This document shows positions 8,948 through 19,900 of a stretch of DNA of 64,000 nucleotides, one piece after another. Below the pieces are notes generated by a model that was given only the letters and a program-made list of their open reading frames with translations, searched no databases and was not told the DNA's origin. The DNA comes from Nemania diffusa (lineage: Eukaryota; Ascomycota; Sordariomycetes; Xylariales; Xylariaceae). Every line of letters starts with the position of its first letter. The first letter of the stretch is position 1. The position numbers and the translations under genes were made by a program. Where the stretch lies: assembly GCA_038501195.1 (NCBI GenBank), contig JBBPUQ010000006.1, forward strand, positions 3,224,001 through 3,288,000, read 5' to 3'.

Positions 8948-11835
8948 ATGTCTACGAATAATGCTCCTCAGCCAGTGAGACTATCACTGCCCTTGGTATG
9001 TTTGTTCATAGCCGTCATTCTCGTAGCCAGTTATCGCTAGCACACTGACCCAAGTTACTGCACCAGGAGTACCAGCAGCATCTCTTCCAAGAACTCCGCG
9101 CCGAAGATGAACTCGTCGTTCTCGCGAGGGGCCTCGGCCTTATGCGCCTAGTCACGAATCTCCTTCACAGCTACGACGCCGCCGGAAACAACCTCATCAT
9201 AGTCATCGGGGCCGAAGATAGGGAAAATGCCTGGATTGGCGAGGCACTGGCTGAACAGGCTGCAATCAGCATGGCTCCCAAAGCCAGGGGCCTCACTGTC
9301 GTCAACACCGACTTCACCACCGTTGGCGCGCGAGAGAAGATGTACGCCAAGGGCGGAATCTACAGCATCACCTCGCGCATCCTCGTCGTCGACCTCTTGA
9401 CCACCTTGCTTAGGACCGAAAACGTCACCGGTGTCATCTTGTTGCATGCCGACAAGGTCGTCGCCACCTCTCTAGAAGCCTTCATACTTCGCATCTATCG
9501 TCAGAAAAACAAGACAGGCTTTCTTAAAGCCTTTTCAGACAACCCAGACCCTTTTACCATTGGTTTTTCGCCGTTAGCTACAATGATGAGGAACATGTTT
9601 CTGCGCAAAGCATCCCTGTGGCCCCGTTTTCATGTGACTGTCGCTAGTTCTCTCGAAGGAAAGAAGAAGGCCGAGGTAATCGAGCTCGAGGTTCCCATGA
9701 CGGATGATATGAATACCATCCAACAAGCGATCATGGAATGTGTCGAAGTGAGCATTCATGAACTTAAGAAAGGCAACAGCGGCCTAGAAATGGATGACTG
9801 GAACCTCGACAGTGCTCTGCTGAAGAATTTCGATGCCATGGTTCGGCGGCAGCTGGATCCTAATTGGCATCGGGTCAGCTGGAAAACGAAGCAGATTGTC
9901 AGTGACCTAACTGTCCTTCGCGGCTTGCTCCACTCCGTATTGGCCTTGGATGCCGTCTCCTTCCTCCAGCAGTTAGATACCATCCACGCCGCCCATTCTC
10001 CTCAGCCTGGCTCTACGCGGCAGAACCAGTCACCTTGGCTGTTTCTCGACGCCGCAAATACCATTTTTGGTACTGCAAAACAGCGAGTATATGCTGCCAG
10101 AAAGGCTGATGTGACAGCCCAAAATCCTATCGATTCCCTTCGTCCTGTGCTCGAAGAGCAACCGAAATGGGCTCTCTTAGCTGAGATACTCGAGGAGATT
10201 GACAGAGACCTCTATTTTGAGCCGGCTATGCGTGGTGACTCCAACCAAACGATACTCATCATGTGCTCAGATACAGCGACCTGCCGCCAACTACGAGATT
10301 ACCTGCAGACCATGCATGTACAACCTAAAACAGACGAAAATCCGAACCCGAAGAAAGAGGATCATAAACCGTCCGCTTCCTTCATGATGAGGAGAAGGCT
10401 TCGCAATTATCTTAATTGGAAACGCGAATTTGCCAAGGTGAATCATGAGCTCTTTTCCGAGAATCAGAAGGCTCTAGATGGCGCTGTCGACCCAAGGTTA
10501 GCCCAAGGCTCCTATAAAGGTAGGGCTCCCGCAAACAAGAGGCGAAGAATACGCGGCGGTGGTGTAGTGGGTGCTACCACATCTGGTAGAACAGCCAATG
10601 GCAGCGTTGCGCAATACTTCGAGAAGCCTGCCGAGGTAGCGGATCTCATAGAAGAAGTACAGATGCTAGAGGAGGAAGCACAGCAAAAAGCAGATATAGT
10701 CGCCGATCCGCTTGAGGACATGGACGACTATTTCGAACTTTATGATATGCAGGATCTCGTCGTGGTTCACGCTTACGATGGCGATCAAGACGAGCATGTC
10801 CTCGAAGAGATTCGACCCCGGTACATTATCATGTACGAGCCGGACGCTTCGTTTATACGTCGCGTCGAAGTCTATCGATCTTCACATAATGACCGAAACG
10901 TGCGTGTGTATTTCATGTTCTATGGCGGCTCTGTCGAGGAACAGCGGTATCTAGCGTCAGTGCGACGAGAGAAGGATTGCTTCACAAAACTCATCAAGGA
11001 GCGCGCCAGCATGTCCGTGGTTATGACTACCGATGCGCATGGCGTTGAAGATCCCCAAGAGACGTTCCTACGGACAGTCAACACCCGAATAGCAGGCGGT
11101 GGGCGCTTGACTGCGACGGCCGAACAACCAAGGGTTGTTGTTGACGTGAGAGAGTTCCGCTCCTCACTACCATCATTATTGCACGGTCGCAACTTGAACG
11201 TCATACCTTGCATGTTGACCGTTGGAGACTACATTCTATCACCTAACATATGCATCGAGCGTAAGTCCATCAGCGATCTCATCAGCTCATTTAAAGACGG
11301 CCGGCTATACAGCCAAGCAGAGACAATGTTCCAGCATTACAAGAACCCCATGCTGTTAATCGAGTTCGACCAGAACAAATCGTTCACGTTAGAGCCATTT
11401 GCCGACCTATCAGGCAACCTGCGATCCGTCAACCCCAACGAGGCGCCGTCAGACCTACAGTCGAAGATTGTGCTCCTCACGCTCGCGTTCCCGCGCCTCC
11501 GCATCATCTGGAGCAGCAGTCCCTACCAGACCGCCGAGATCTTCGAGAATCTCAAGACGCAGGAGCCCGAGCCAGACCCCATTGCCGCAGTACGCGCTGG
11601 ACTTGACAAGGACATGAAGGCAGAGGATCAGGCGTTCAATCTCGAGCCTCATGATATGCTGGGTGTTGTCCCCGGTGTCACACCCCAGAATCTCAAGAAC
11701 CTTACGCTTGAGACGGAGAATGTGCGCGAGGTCGCCAACATGACGCTCGAGGAATTAAGCTCGCTCATTGGGAAAGAGGCAGCAAGAAAAGTCCACGGCT
11801 TCTTTAATCGAAATTTAATAGATATAGATATGTGA
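8948..11835 (+). CDS. rad1: Rad1/XPF-family structure-specific DNA repair endonuclease, 938 aa
   Basis: Two exons: 8948-8995 (16 codons) and 9067-11835, joined across a 71-nt GT...AG intron. The ATG at 9142 is internal; splicing adds 41 residues, among them EYQQHLFQELRAEDELVVL, which is typical of the start of XPF proteins. The N-terminal two thirds is the degenerate SF2-helicase-like part. The ERCC4 nuclease domain lies at about residues 690-830, with GDY at 736-738 and the catalytic ERKSISD at 747-753, i.e. the family motif GDXnERKX3D. A C-terminal tandem helix-hairpin-helix region (MLGVVPGVTPQNLKN through EEAARKVHGFF-like sequence) should bind the Rad10/ERCC1 partner. The complex makes the 5' incision in nucleotide excision repair and trims flaps in single-strand annealing. 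The Neurospora counterpart is mus-38. Length is usual for the family, and nothing is missing. Confidence 0.96.
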
Positions 11836-12191
11836 CGGTCTAGATCTCCATAAATATGACTAAATTTATGTTACAAATATAGAAATCGTTTAAATGAACA
11901 ATATTCTGACTAGGCGCTACAATTGATTTGTGCGTGTGGTTAGTCAAATGGCGATGTGGTTTAATTCGTTGTCACAATATTGTATGAAAATGTTGTACAG
12001 TTTTTAAGTTTGTATTCTTGCGTGGTGAAATGAAACTAGTATCTTAATCATGACAAAGGGGGTATAGGTATCGTTATATCGTACAACCATCATCACTCAA
12101 CCTCGCACTGTTGGCTCGTTCGCTTACTCCTTTCTTTCGTCTCATCTTCCTGTTGTCCCTTTCCATATTCCCAATCTCGCTCTTGAAGACT
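11836..12191. other. Convergent intergenic region after rad1
   Basis: 356 bp of AT-rich DNA that should hold the 3' ends of rad1 and of the 78-aa gene. No other feature is seen. Confidence 0.5.
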
Positions 12192-12507
12192 TTAGATCCG
12201 GCTCGTCCTCGTAGTGTGATGACGTCTGCTAGACATCCTGCTCCCGCCCATGCGCCGGCGACGACCGCCGCAGTAGCCACAGGTGAAGAAGCTGATGATG
12301 ATGTCGAGGAAGGTGACGACGCCACTGATGATGGCCATTAGGATGCTGCCGATGCCGTTCACGATGGCCATTAATACGCTACCGATCGTGCGGAAGACGC
12401 TCTCGATCTGATGACACCCCGGTTGTGTTAGTCTAGGTTGGGATTGGGGTATGGGTGGGACTCTGGAGGGCGGGACGGGAACTTACGCAGCTAACTACGG
12501 CACCCAT
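12192..12507 (-). CDS. Small fungal membrane protein with N-myristoylation-like start, 78 aa
   Basis: Two exons: 12507-12487 (MGAVVSC) and 12407-12192, separated by a 79-nt intron with gtaagt donor and catcag acceptor. The protein consists of a seven-residue start, an amphipathic/hydrophobic region of two helices (about residues 15-50, with the near-repeated segments VLMAIVNGIGSI and ILMAIISGVVTF), a CGYC motif at about 50-53 and a very basic Arg-rich tail rich in Ser/Thr. G2 and S6 fit the MGxxxS signal for N-myristoylation, and C7 could be palmitoylated; this is inference from the motif. I recall closely similar short hypothetical proteins in many ascomycetes, but I know no function. Membrane attachment with the basic tail in the cytosol is likely. 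The gene converges on rad1. Confidence 0.75.
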
Positions 12508-13912
12508 TTTGAATAGATAGGTTTAGAACCGGTGATAAAGGATGGACTGGGTGTGAGTTTGTTTGGTGTGGTTGTGGAGATGATAGTTTTGATAGTCTTG
12601 TCTGCTAGAGTAGGTAGTTGGTGTTGTAATGTTTGTCTCTGTAGTTCTGTAGTTGATGGTGTAGTGTGATAGGACCTAGGTTTGAATCAGAAAAGGGCGA
12701 GTCATGCCAAACTTATATATACATGTATACAGCTCTGACGCAGTATGCCAATCAAGGCGTAGACCTTCCTGGCTGTCTTGCTGTCAAGCTGCCCAGGACA
12801 AATTAGGAAAGGCAAAGGGCGTATCAGAGGAGACCACGATCATCGCACATGACATGTGCCTAATTACAATCGAAAAGGCAAGAACTGCACGAGCATTAGC
12901 TAGCGCACTATGTGAATGCGAATTTCTGCAGTATGATACGTAGGATAGAATTTTCCAGAGCATGTCTAAGCTAAGCGCAACGATAGGAACGCCCAGTTGC
13001 TGGTCAACTAGGTCATAGGTATACGGCTTAGCGGCAATATGTGGTTCCTGTCACACATGTTTTTTTGATAAAGATCCAATTATGCCAATTGATAGGTTGG
13101 AATATTACAACTGCTAGGAGAACGAACTGTTGTGACGTGCTCAACAAAGGTAGCAAACGTTGTTAGTGCCACATATCGACGTCATAGATTGTATAGGTAA
13201 ATTGATCTAAATTCGGTAAATAGAATGTATAATCTTAAGGCGGTACGACATTAGTTCCCGAACGTTTATGGGGTCAGCCGATCCCGATCTAAGTAGACCA
13301 CCTCCTTGCAAATCCCTTGCTATTCGATACAGTTATGTATACCTATGTACCTACTCTGGATGGTAGAAAGGAGAACCCGGCGCAAATGGTCCGGCATGTA
13401 AGCGGTGTTGGTGTAGGACGTCATCGTGATTGTGGCGTTATATCATTATTCTCCTGCTCAACGTACTTTGTATGGCGGCAAGCCACATTCCCCATATGTA
13501 GGATGTGGCTTGGGTAGCATGATGGTGGAGTGGGGATACCTACGGTAGGTACCTAGGTACATACCTAGGCATCTACACATAACCAGAAACCTGATTTTAC
13601 ACCTGTTTCATTAGGTATCGTGCATACATACCTACATGTAGGTATGAGGTGCGTACAATATATTGACGGTTGGTAGATACCTATGACGTATGCATCGGCC
13701 TAAAGAAGCTCATACCGCAAGGTTAGCCCTGTTAATCTATTATTATTTTTTAGAGATGTATTAGAGTCTATAATAGCAAGTTACTCTTACTGGCTTAACC
13801 ACACCCCTGTATGTCTCTCTATCTATCCAGCCTGACGTAGTATGTACTTAGACATAACCTAGTAGTAGTCAGCCGTCATATTTAACAGATGCTACTGTAA
13901 CCCCCTTTACCT
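12508..13912. other. Gene-free TA-rich stretch
   Basis: The upstream region of the 78-aa gene, then TA-rich DNA with TACCTAGG-type palindromes around 13540-13700. No gene is supported. Confidence 0.5.
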
Positions 13913-14986
13913 CTACTCCCCTTTCTTCTTTCTCTTCAGCATGCTCGCCGAGGCAGTCGGCCGCAAACCCCATCTCGCTCCTTTTCGCCGGAGATCGGGC
14001 AGGCGGTCGGCTCCCGTCATGGCAGTACGGATAGTCTCCATGATGGGATCAAGAGTTGAGTGACTGAGCGACCACCTCGCCTCGCTCCTCTTCATGACCG
14101 AAGACGGCACACCCAGAGCACCCCGCCCGGACCGCGGATACCTGGTCCCCCGCGTCGTGATGCTCCTCGATTGACGCTAGATCAGCTCTTGGTCTGGTCG
14201 TCTCGAGTTCTGCTCCGACCTTGGCCGCCGTACTGTTTGCGTTGACGCACTCGTCGACTGATCGACTGCTCTCGAGAGACGCTTCGAGCCGTACCCGTAC
14301 ACCCGACGGAGTCTAGCATATCACGCTCCGTCCATCGTCAATTTCTGAAGTAGCGGAAACACCGCTCGATCGCCTCGGTGATCTTGAGCACCGCTTCCGC
14401 ATCGCTGCAGCACCGAGTATAGCTCAGCACACCTCGATCGACGCAATCTGATCTCGATGAAGGGCTCCCTTACTACGATGGCACCCTTCGTTATCCCGTG
14501 GCACAGCGCAGCTTCCGCGTTCCGGCACCTCCGAATTGAGACAGCAGAGGTCTCGAAAATAGAGTGTTCCGTGCGTGTGTTTGCCGGTGTCGATGAATTG
14601 ACGCGAGCCTCGTGTTGCCGGGTTTGATTGTCGCCGTTCGGCTCGAGGATGTTTCATTCCTTTCTAGCAATACGATCCTTTCTCTTCTATTCCGTATCTT
14701 TACTCCAATCGATGCGTATCACGCTCTTGGCGGTATAGTTGCGGAAGATGCTAGAGAAAGTCGCATCTGTTGTATGAAATGCGAAAAAATCTGTCCCAGC
14801 CTTGAATTGTATTATATCGCCCGCCGCGAAGTGCCGCATTTTCTCCGCTGTTGCGAACCCCCGGCCTTGGACTCGATTGACCTCGCGTCTCTTCGGGGAC
14901 GATAGTCGTTTCTGCTGGAAGCACCTGCCAGCTGGGGACGAAGGTTCTCTATCACAATTCTCGTCCGCCACCCTTGAGCTCTTCAC
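13913..14986 (-). pseudogene. Interrupted coding-like island, unidentified
   Basis: A GC-richer island, full of TCGA motifs, in TA-rich surroundings. On the minus strand one frame carries three long open segments: 14986-14687 (99 codons), 14653-14324 (110 codons) and a final 65-codon segment ending at 13913 in a basic tail (SMLKRKKKGE). A second frame is open for 87 codons at 14312-14052 and reads like a coiled coil (VGAELETTRPRADLASIEEH). The main frame has only about four in-frame stops over some 358 codons, fewer than random sequence would have. The first segment has no ATG. I see no domain I can name. It may be a decayed gene or transposon fragment, or a gene with introns I failed to place. 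It is not clear which frame was the coding one. Confidence 0.35.
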
Positions 14987-16146
14987 CCAACTACACCGTC
15001 GCTAGCCCACCTGGATTATCTGGCCACGTGTCTCAAGAGCCGAATTGGACTGTTCCGCTGTCCATTCCCACTCCTACTCCTATTCGACAAAAATAGTTAA
15101 GAAAATACATTGGGAAAGGTTTAAATGACGAAACCAGATTGTAACCAACTTCACGAATGTTACGATATCATGAGAATTTGGATCTTATCAAATGATTTCT
15201 TTTTGTACTTATCATATGAACTAATTGTTCGCTCTTGTATGTTACTCTGTCGCTTGGCATCTTATCATCTGTTCCTCAGCAAGCGAGGAGCAGATGAGTA
15301 GGAGTCGAGTTTCAGGTCTCCTTCATGATTCCTACCCTGTTCATCTAGCACACTCCGAAACATGGAAAGTATGGAAAGTACTGATGATAAGTAAGACATG
15401 GCGCTGGTTCGGTAATCTTATTCACCTGACTACTTTATTGACACCGCTGTCTACCCGTGGTCAATTGCTCGAACAGCATCTTTTAATAATTAGGAAGATG
15501 TTGGATCTCGGGTAGCACCAATTCAATAGGTCGTAGCTTAATTCAATCCAAGCACATCCCCAATGAATGCCGTGCCAACCGTGCCAATCTCGCATAGCGA
15601 CAGTAAATGAGTCGTTATAGTTTCGAATTTCAATAGCAAGGAATTCAGAAATGGTTGTCGTGAATCACACATCGGCCTATATAATGATATGCTACATGCT
15701 ATTATAGATATATTTGGGAAGCAAGAGTTCAACACGAGTAGCCTTCTAAATTAATAAAACACGTTCGCTTCCGCAAGCTAGGTTTTATATATTTAGAGGT
15801 ATATACTAAGATATTTCCGTACTCTATCCTTTGCATCTAACCTAAACTAACGAAAAAAAAAACTAGCCTCGGAAATAGCGAGCTAGATACCTACAACAAA
15901 ACGCTTAAGTCAAAGAAGCGAAGGAGGCCAAAGATTGGTTGATGGACAAATCATTATTCGGGCGTGCAAACAGCCCAATAATAGGGCGGGGCTGTCCTTC
16001 CTCATCTAAAGCGACATCAATTGAGTTCGGAGGAAAATGGCGCCTAGGCAGCTGTTTTTGGCGATTATTGTGACTGAATAAATTGTAATTGAGTCGTAAA
16101 TGGGTATGAGATGGCACGGAAGGGCCAAAATCGAGGGTGTAATTGC
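14987..16146. other. Gene-free stretch downstream of pls1
   Basis: About 1.2 kb of AT-rich DNA, including the probable 3' untranslated region of pls1 at its right end. No gene is supported. Confidence 0.5.
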
Positions 16147-16962
16147 TTAGAATGTGCCTCGAGCACCCGACTTCTCGTCAATATGCCGGTAACGTTCCAT
16201 CTCCTTTCTGTCCTTCAATAGACAAGCGGCTGCAACGATAAGCACGGCATCTATGCCAACGACACCGAACAAGGCTGTGAATATGTTGTCGACGAATGTG
16301 TTGCTGAATCGCGATAGCGGTGTAGCGCAGCCCGTCATCAATGCCGCCGTAGCGGGGCTGGGGCAAGCGGAATCGTTCTGGAAGGCTGGCGAGGTGCTGT
16401 TCAGGTAACCACAACATTCGAACTAACGACCATGTCAGAATATCTTGTATCCAAGCATCGGGTGTCGTGACCCTTCACTTACGGCAATCTGCATCAAGCT
16501 CTGAACCTCAGGAGTCTGCGCCACCCATAGGTTGGAGAAGGTCTCCTTGATCCGCAACGTCAGAATCCATAAGTCAAGGCCGATAATCAATGTAAATATA
16601 GCATCGATGACGACCAGGAAGACAGCGGCTTTCAGCCAGCTCCGACTGTTGGTCGCCAGGGCCGGTAGGGTGCAGGCGAAGGCAATAAAGGTGAAGATGC
16701 CGTTTCCAATTCCAGCTGCGAAGAGAGACCAGATGTTAGCGTTCCCGAAGAGCATCTGCCCCTGTTTATACTTCCCAGATCCATCTTACTCACCTGAAAA
16801 GGGGAATTGCTGGTATAACAGATCGCGGGCTGCCATGTTACCGTCGGTCGGCGCATCGAAGCATGTTTTCTGGACGATGACAGAGAAACCTAGTATCAGG
16901 GCACCGGTCGCTGCGAAGAGGATGTCGATGCCCACGAAGGCGGCTAGCACTTTGTTGACCAT
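16147..16962 (-). CDS. pls1: Pls1-type fungal tetraspanin, 225 aa
   Basis: Three exons: 16962-16794, 16715-16483 and 16422-16147. Introns are 78 and 60 nt with gtgagt and gtaagt donors, and the joined frame is continuous. The protein has the tetraspanin plan: short cytosolic start MVNKVL, TM1 (AFVGIDILFAATGALILGFS), a small loop, TM2 (GIFTFIAFACTLPAL), TM3 (AVFLVVIDAIFTLIIGLDLW), a larger extracellular loop and TM4 (ALFGVVGIDAVLIVAAACLL). The loop holds the diagnostic CCG (C137, C138, G139) plus two further Cys at 154 and 166 that should pair with it. The tail KDRKEMERYRHIDEKSG and the length match Pls1 of plant-pathogenic and saprotrophic ascomycetes as I remember it. In those fungi Pls1 is needed for polarised growth from appressoria or for ascospore germination, acting with the Nox2 NADPH oxidase. 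Which of these applies here cannot be told from sequence. Confidence 0.93.
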
Positions 16963-19900
16963 CTTGATTGTTTCAAGGACGCTGCGAAGACCTCGTCCTA
17001 AATTTCAGACCCAAAGAATAGCGATTCCAAGTCCCACTTCCTCTTCTTTTCTCTTTTTTTCTCCCTAACCTTTCCAGAGATCGGGCTTGTGTCCTCCAAC
17101 GTGTCCTGTCAACTGCCGCCGAAATGTTGCGATTGGATATAATGCGACGACCGGCGTCCTCTACAAATGAAGGTTCTGTTGATTATCGGTATGGTACGGG
17201 AAGAAGCGAAAGGAAACCGCAGTGGCAAGCCAGCGACGGAATGAATGGAATAGTGAGAATTACTCAACAAAGTAATGGTAATAATAGTATTAACAGCCCG
17301 ACCGAAAATCCGGAATGGGAAGAGTAGAAGAGAAGATGCACAGGCAAAAGTAATAGGCAGGTTAGTAGAATATGCAAAGAGGGGATGAGACAAGAAATGA
17401 TACAGAGACGCAAGCGCCGGGCAAGGTCGGGCAGGAATAATGTGCCAGCCCACCTAATTTGCTACTACTTTAGGTATTTACCACCTACAAAATAGACGTA
17501 AAAGCACCGCTAGCGTGGGGTCACTGGCGAGTTGACGGAAATGGAACGCGCACGCCTCTGGGGAACGACGACGAGCGAGACAGGCCAGTCAGAGCAGAAT
17601 GGCCTGATCAATCGCCTCGTTTTACAGAACCATGCTTCAAACAAGGGAATGGGTGCACTTCCCATAGAGGGCGCATATGCTACGATACACTACCAGGACT
17701 ATGATGCGCGACCTAAGACGGCTGTGGTTTCACGTTGGTGTTAATCAGGGGGAGCTACAGGCCCATTCTGAGGCAAAATACAGCCAGATGCGACGATGCG
17801 ATGCTGGCCTAGGGCCAATGGCTGCTGGGGTTGGACAAAGGGTCAGCCAATCAGATCTCTCGAGCCCAGTATAGCCTACGAAAGGGGAATAAACCAAGCG
17901 TACAGAATACCTAGCATCAAGTAATGCCCGATTGACCTTTGATTTCACCTGCTAGGTACCTACTTACGTGGTCTACCAATAAGGAGATGCCCTAATTATT
18001 AATACCTGGTAAATTTAATGGTAATACAGTAAGTATGTACTCATATGACCTATGTTGTTAACAGGTATTATGAATAGAATTGCTTTTCAGTTAGCTTCCT
18101 TACTGCGTACCTCTATACAATAAATCATGATTAATTGCATGCGGCTCTTCCGATGATGTTTATCTACAGTAGTACCGTACGGTAGAACAACATGTTTCTT
18201 CGAAGCGACGATTGATATTTGGTTTAGTTTCAGATACTAATCATAGTGATCTGCTGCGGAGATCTTCAGCATGGCAAAAAAAAAATAACTACTATGTAGA
18301 CGTAGTAATGGGCTTGATGCAACATGACAGTCGCGAGTTTGGGTGTGGCATGATTTCGGTCTACAGTACGCGGCTGTATGTAGAGTCTAACCCATATAAG
18401 GAGCCTCATTGTCATCACGCGTTCGATCATAGATGCTGCACAGGAGTGTTGGATCTGCGGCAGGGAAGTATAAGGTTAAAATAGCAACAGGAATGGCCCC
18501 TGGGGTGGTGGGTAGGTATCACGTCCGAAACACCCCTTCTGAGGCGTAGTGGTCAAGAAGTAGAAAAGTTTCATGTTCTAATCCTCTTCTCTATAGTAAT
18601 TATCAATGATTAATAGTGAGGAAAACCTATGTTCGATAAGATGCAGTTTTGTGCATATGAACTATCATCTTATTCATCTCGCTTGTTTTAATGAGTGTGC
18701 CTCGGAAGCAAGCCGTCCGCAAGCCGACGGATGTTCCCTCAGCGCCGAGTTGTATCCTCTCTCTCCTGCACAGCAACACAAGGCGGATTGCGTAACACCA
18801 CGCGGAGATTGGCCTTGTGATCGGAGCGGGATCGGACATAGATTGGCCGGGTGGGAATCACATCACGGCAAACCACTTTCTAAGGTTACGTTCCGAGACT
18901 TCGGGCCTGTGGGTGCTGAGTGCCACGGACGGGCTGTACAGCATACCTACCTACCTTAGGTACCTACTATGTAATCCACTGCTGCTACTGATGCTAGCGG
19001 TAGCATACTGCGTACCCGGGTATGGAGGAGGTGGTATATCGAGCTGTGATGCGCATGGATGGCCGCTTACCAAATAACCTCGGATGCGATCTACTGGGGT
19101 TATTAATCAGTGTGGGATCTGGTGTCTCACCCACCATCCACAATTGGCCGCGGTCAGCATTTCGACAACAACTTTATTAGCACAAGAAGCGTAGTACAAG
19201 CCCTACCGGCATCCGAGGTGGCGCGAGGGATTCCCGCGAATCTATGGTACCTACTGTAGTCTGCCATCTGTGATCGCGCGCCATATGCGTACAGGCGCAT
19301 ATAGATATTCATTTAGATGCACAGTATAAGAATTGGGGGGGCTCCCACACAATACCTAACCGTCTTAGTAGGACGGTAGATAGGTAGGTAGAAAGTCCTT
19401 CCGTGTTTATGGGGAGTTGACTTATGAGTAGATACGGAATATGGTCATTGGGTAACCTATGAATGGGGTCGAAGGACGACGTGTATGTATGGTCCCTACA
19501 TGTAGGTACCTAATGCTGTAAATAGTGTACTTACAGCTGTCACTTGTGCCTGTACCACCTACTTACTGTAGCCTCAGGATCGCGGTAAGTAGGTGTTTAC
19601 GTAGGAACGCCGAAGGGCCTCACCGCCAATTTTGAGCCCGTGACTAGGTGTGATCTGGATATGCTTGGGGGCTCGAAGTTTCTGCCCTGCCCAAACAACC
19701 ATTTACACAATTCGAGACAGGGTACGATTTCGGGCCGTAATTTCTCAGGTGAAGCGATGGATGCAGCTGAACAAATTCTCCCACCCGCGTTTGCAAATCA
19801 GTCTTCAGCCCATCTATCTATTCTGGATCGATTCTGTATGGTGTACCTACCTACACTACCTAACCTAGGTCCTAGGTACGCATACGGTTGGGCAATCCGC

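Noticed and set aside
18530..18600. tRNA-like pattern (ggcgtagtggtcaag ... gttctaatcc)
   Set aside because: The B box has a G-to-T change that RIP does not explain, and the ends do not pair.
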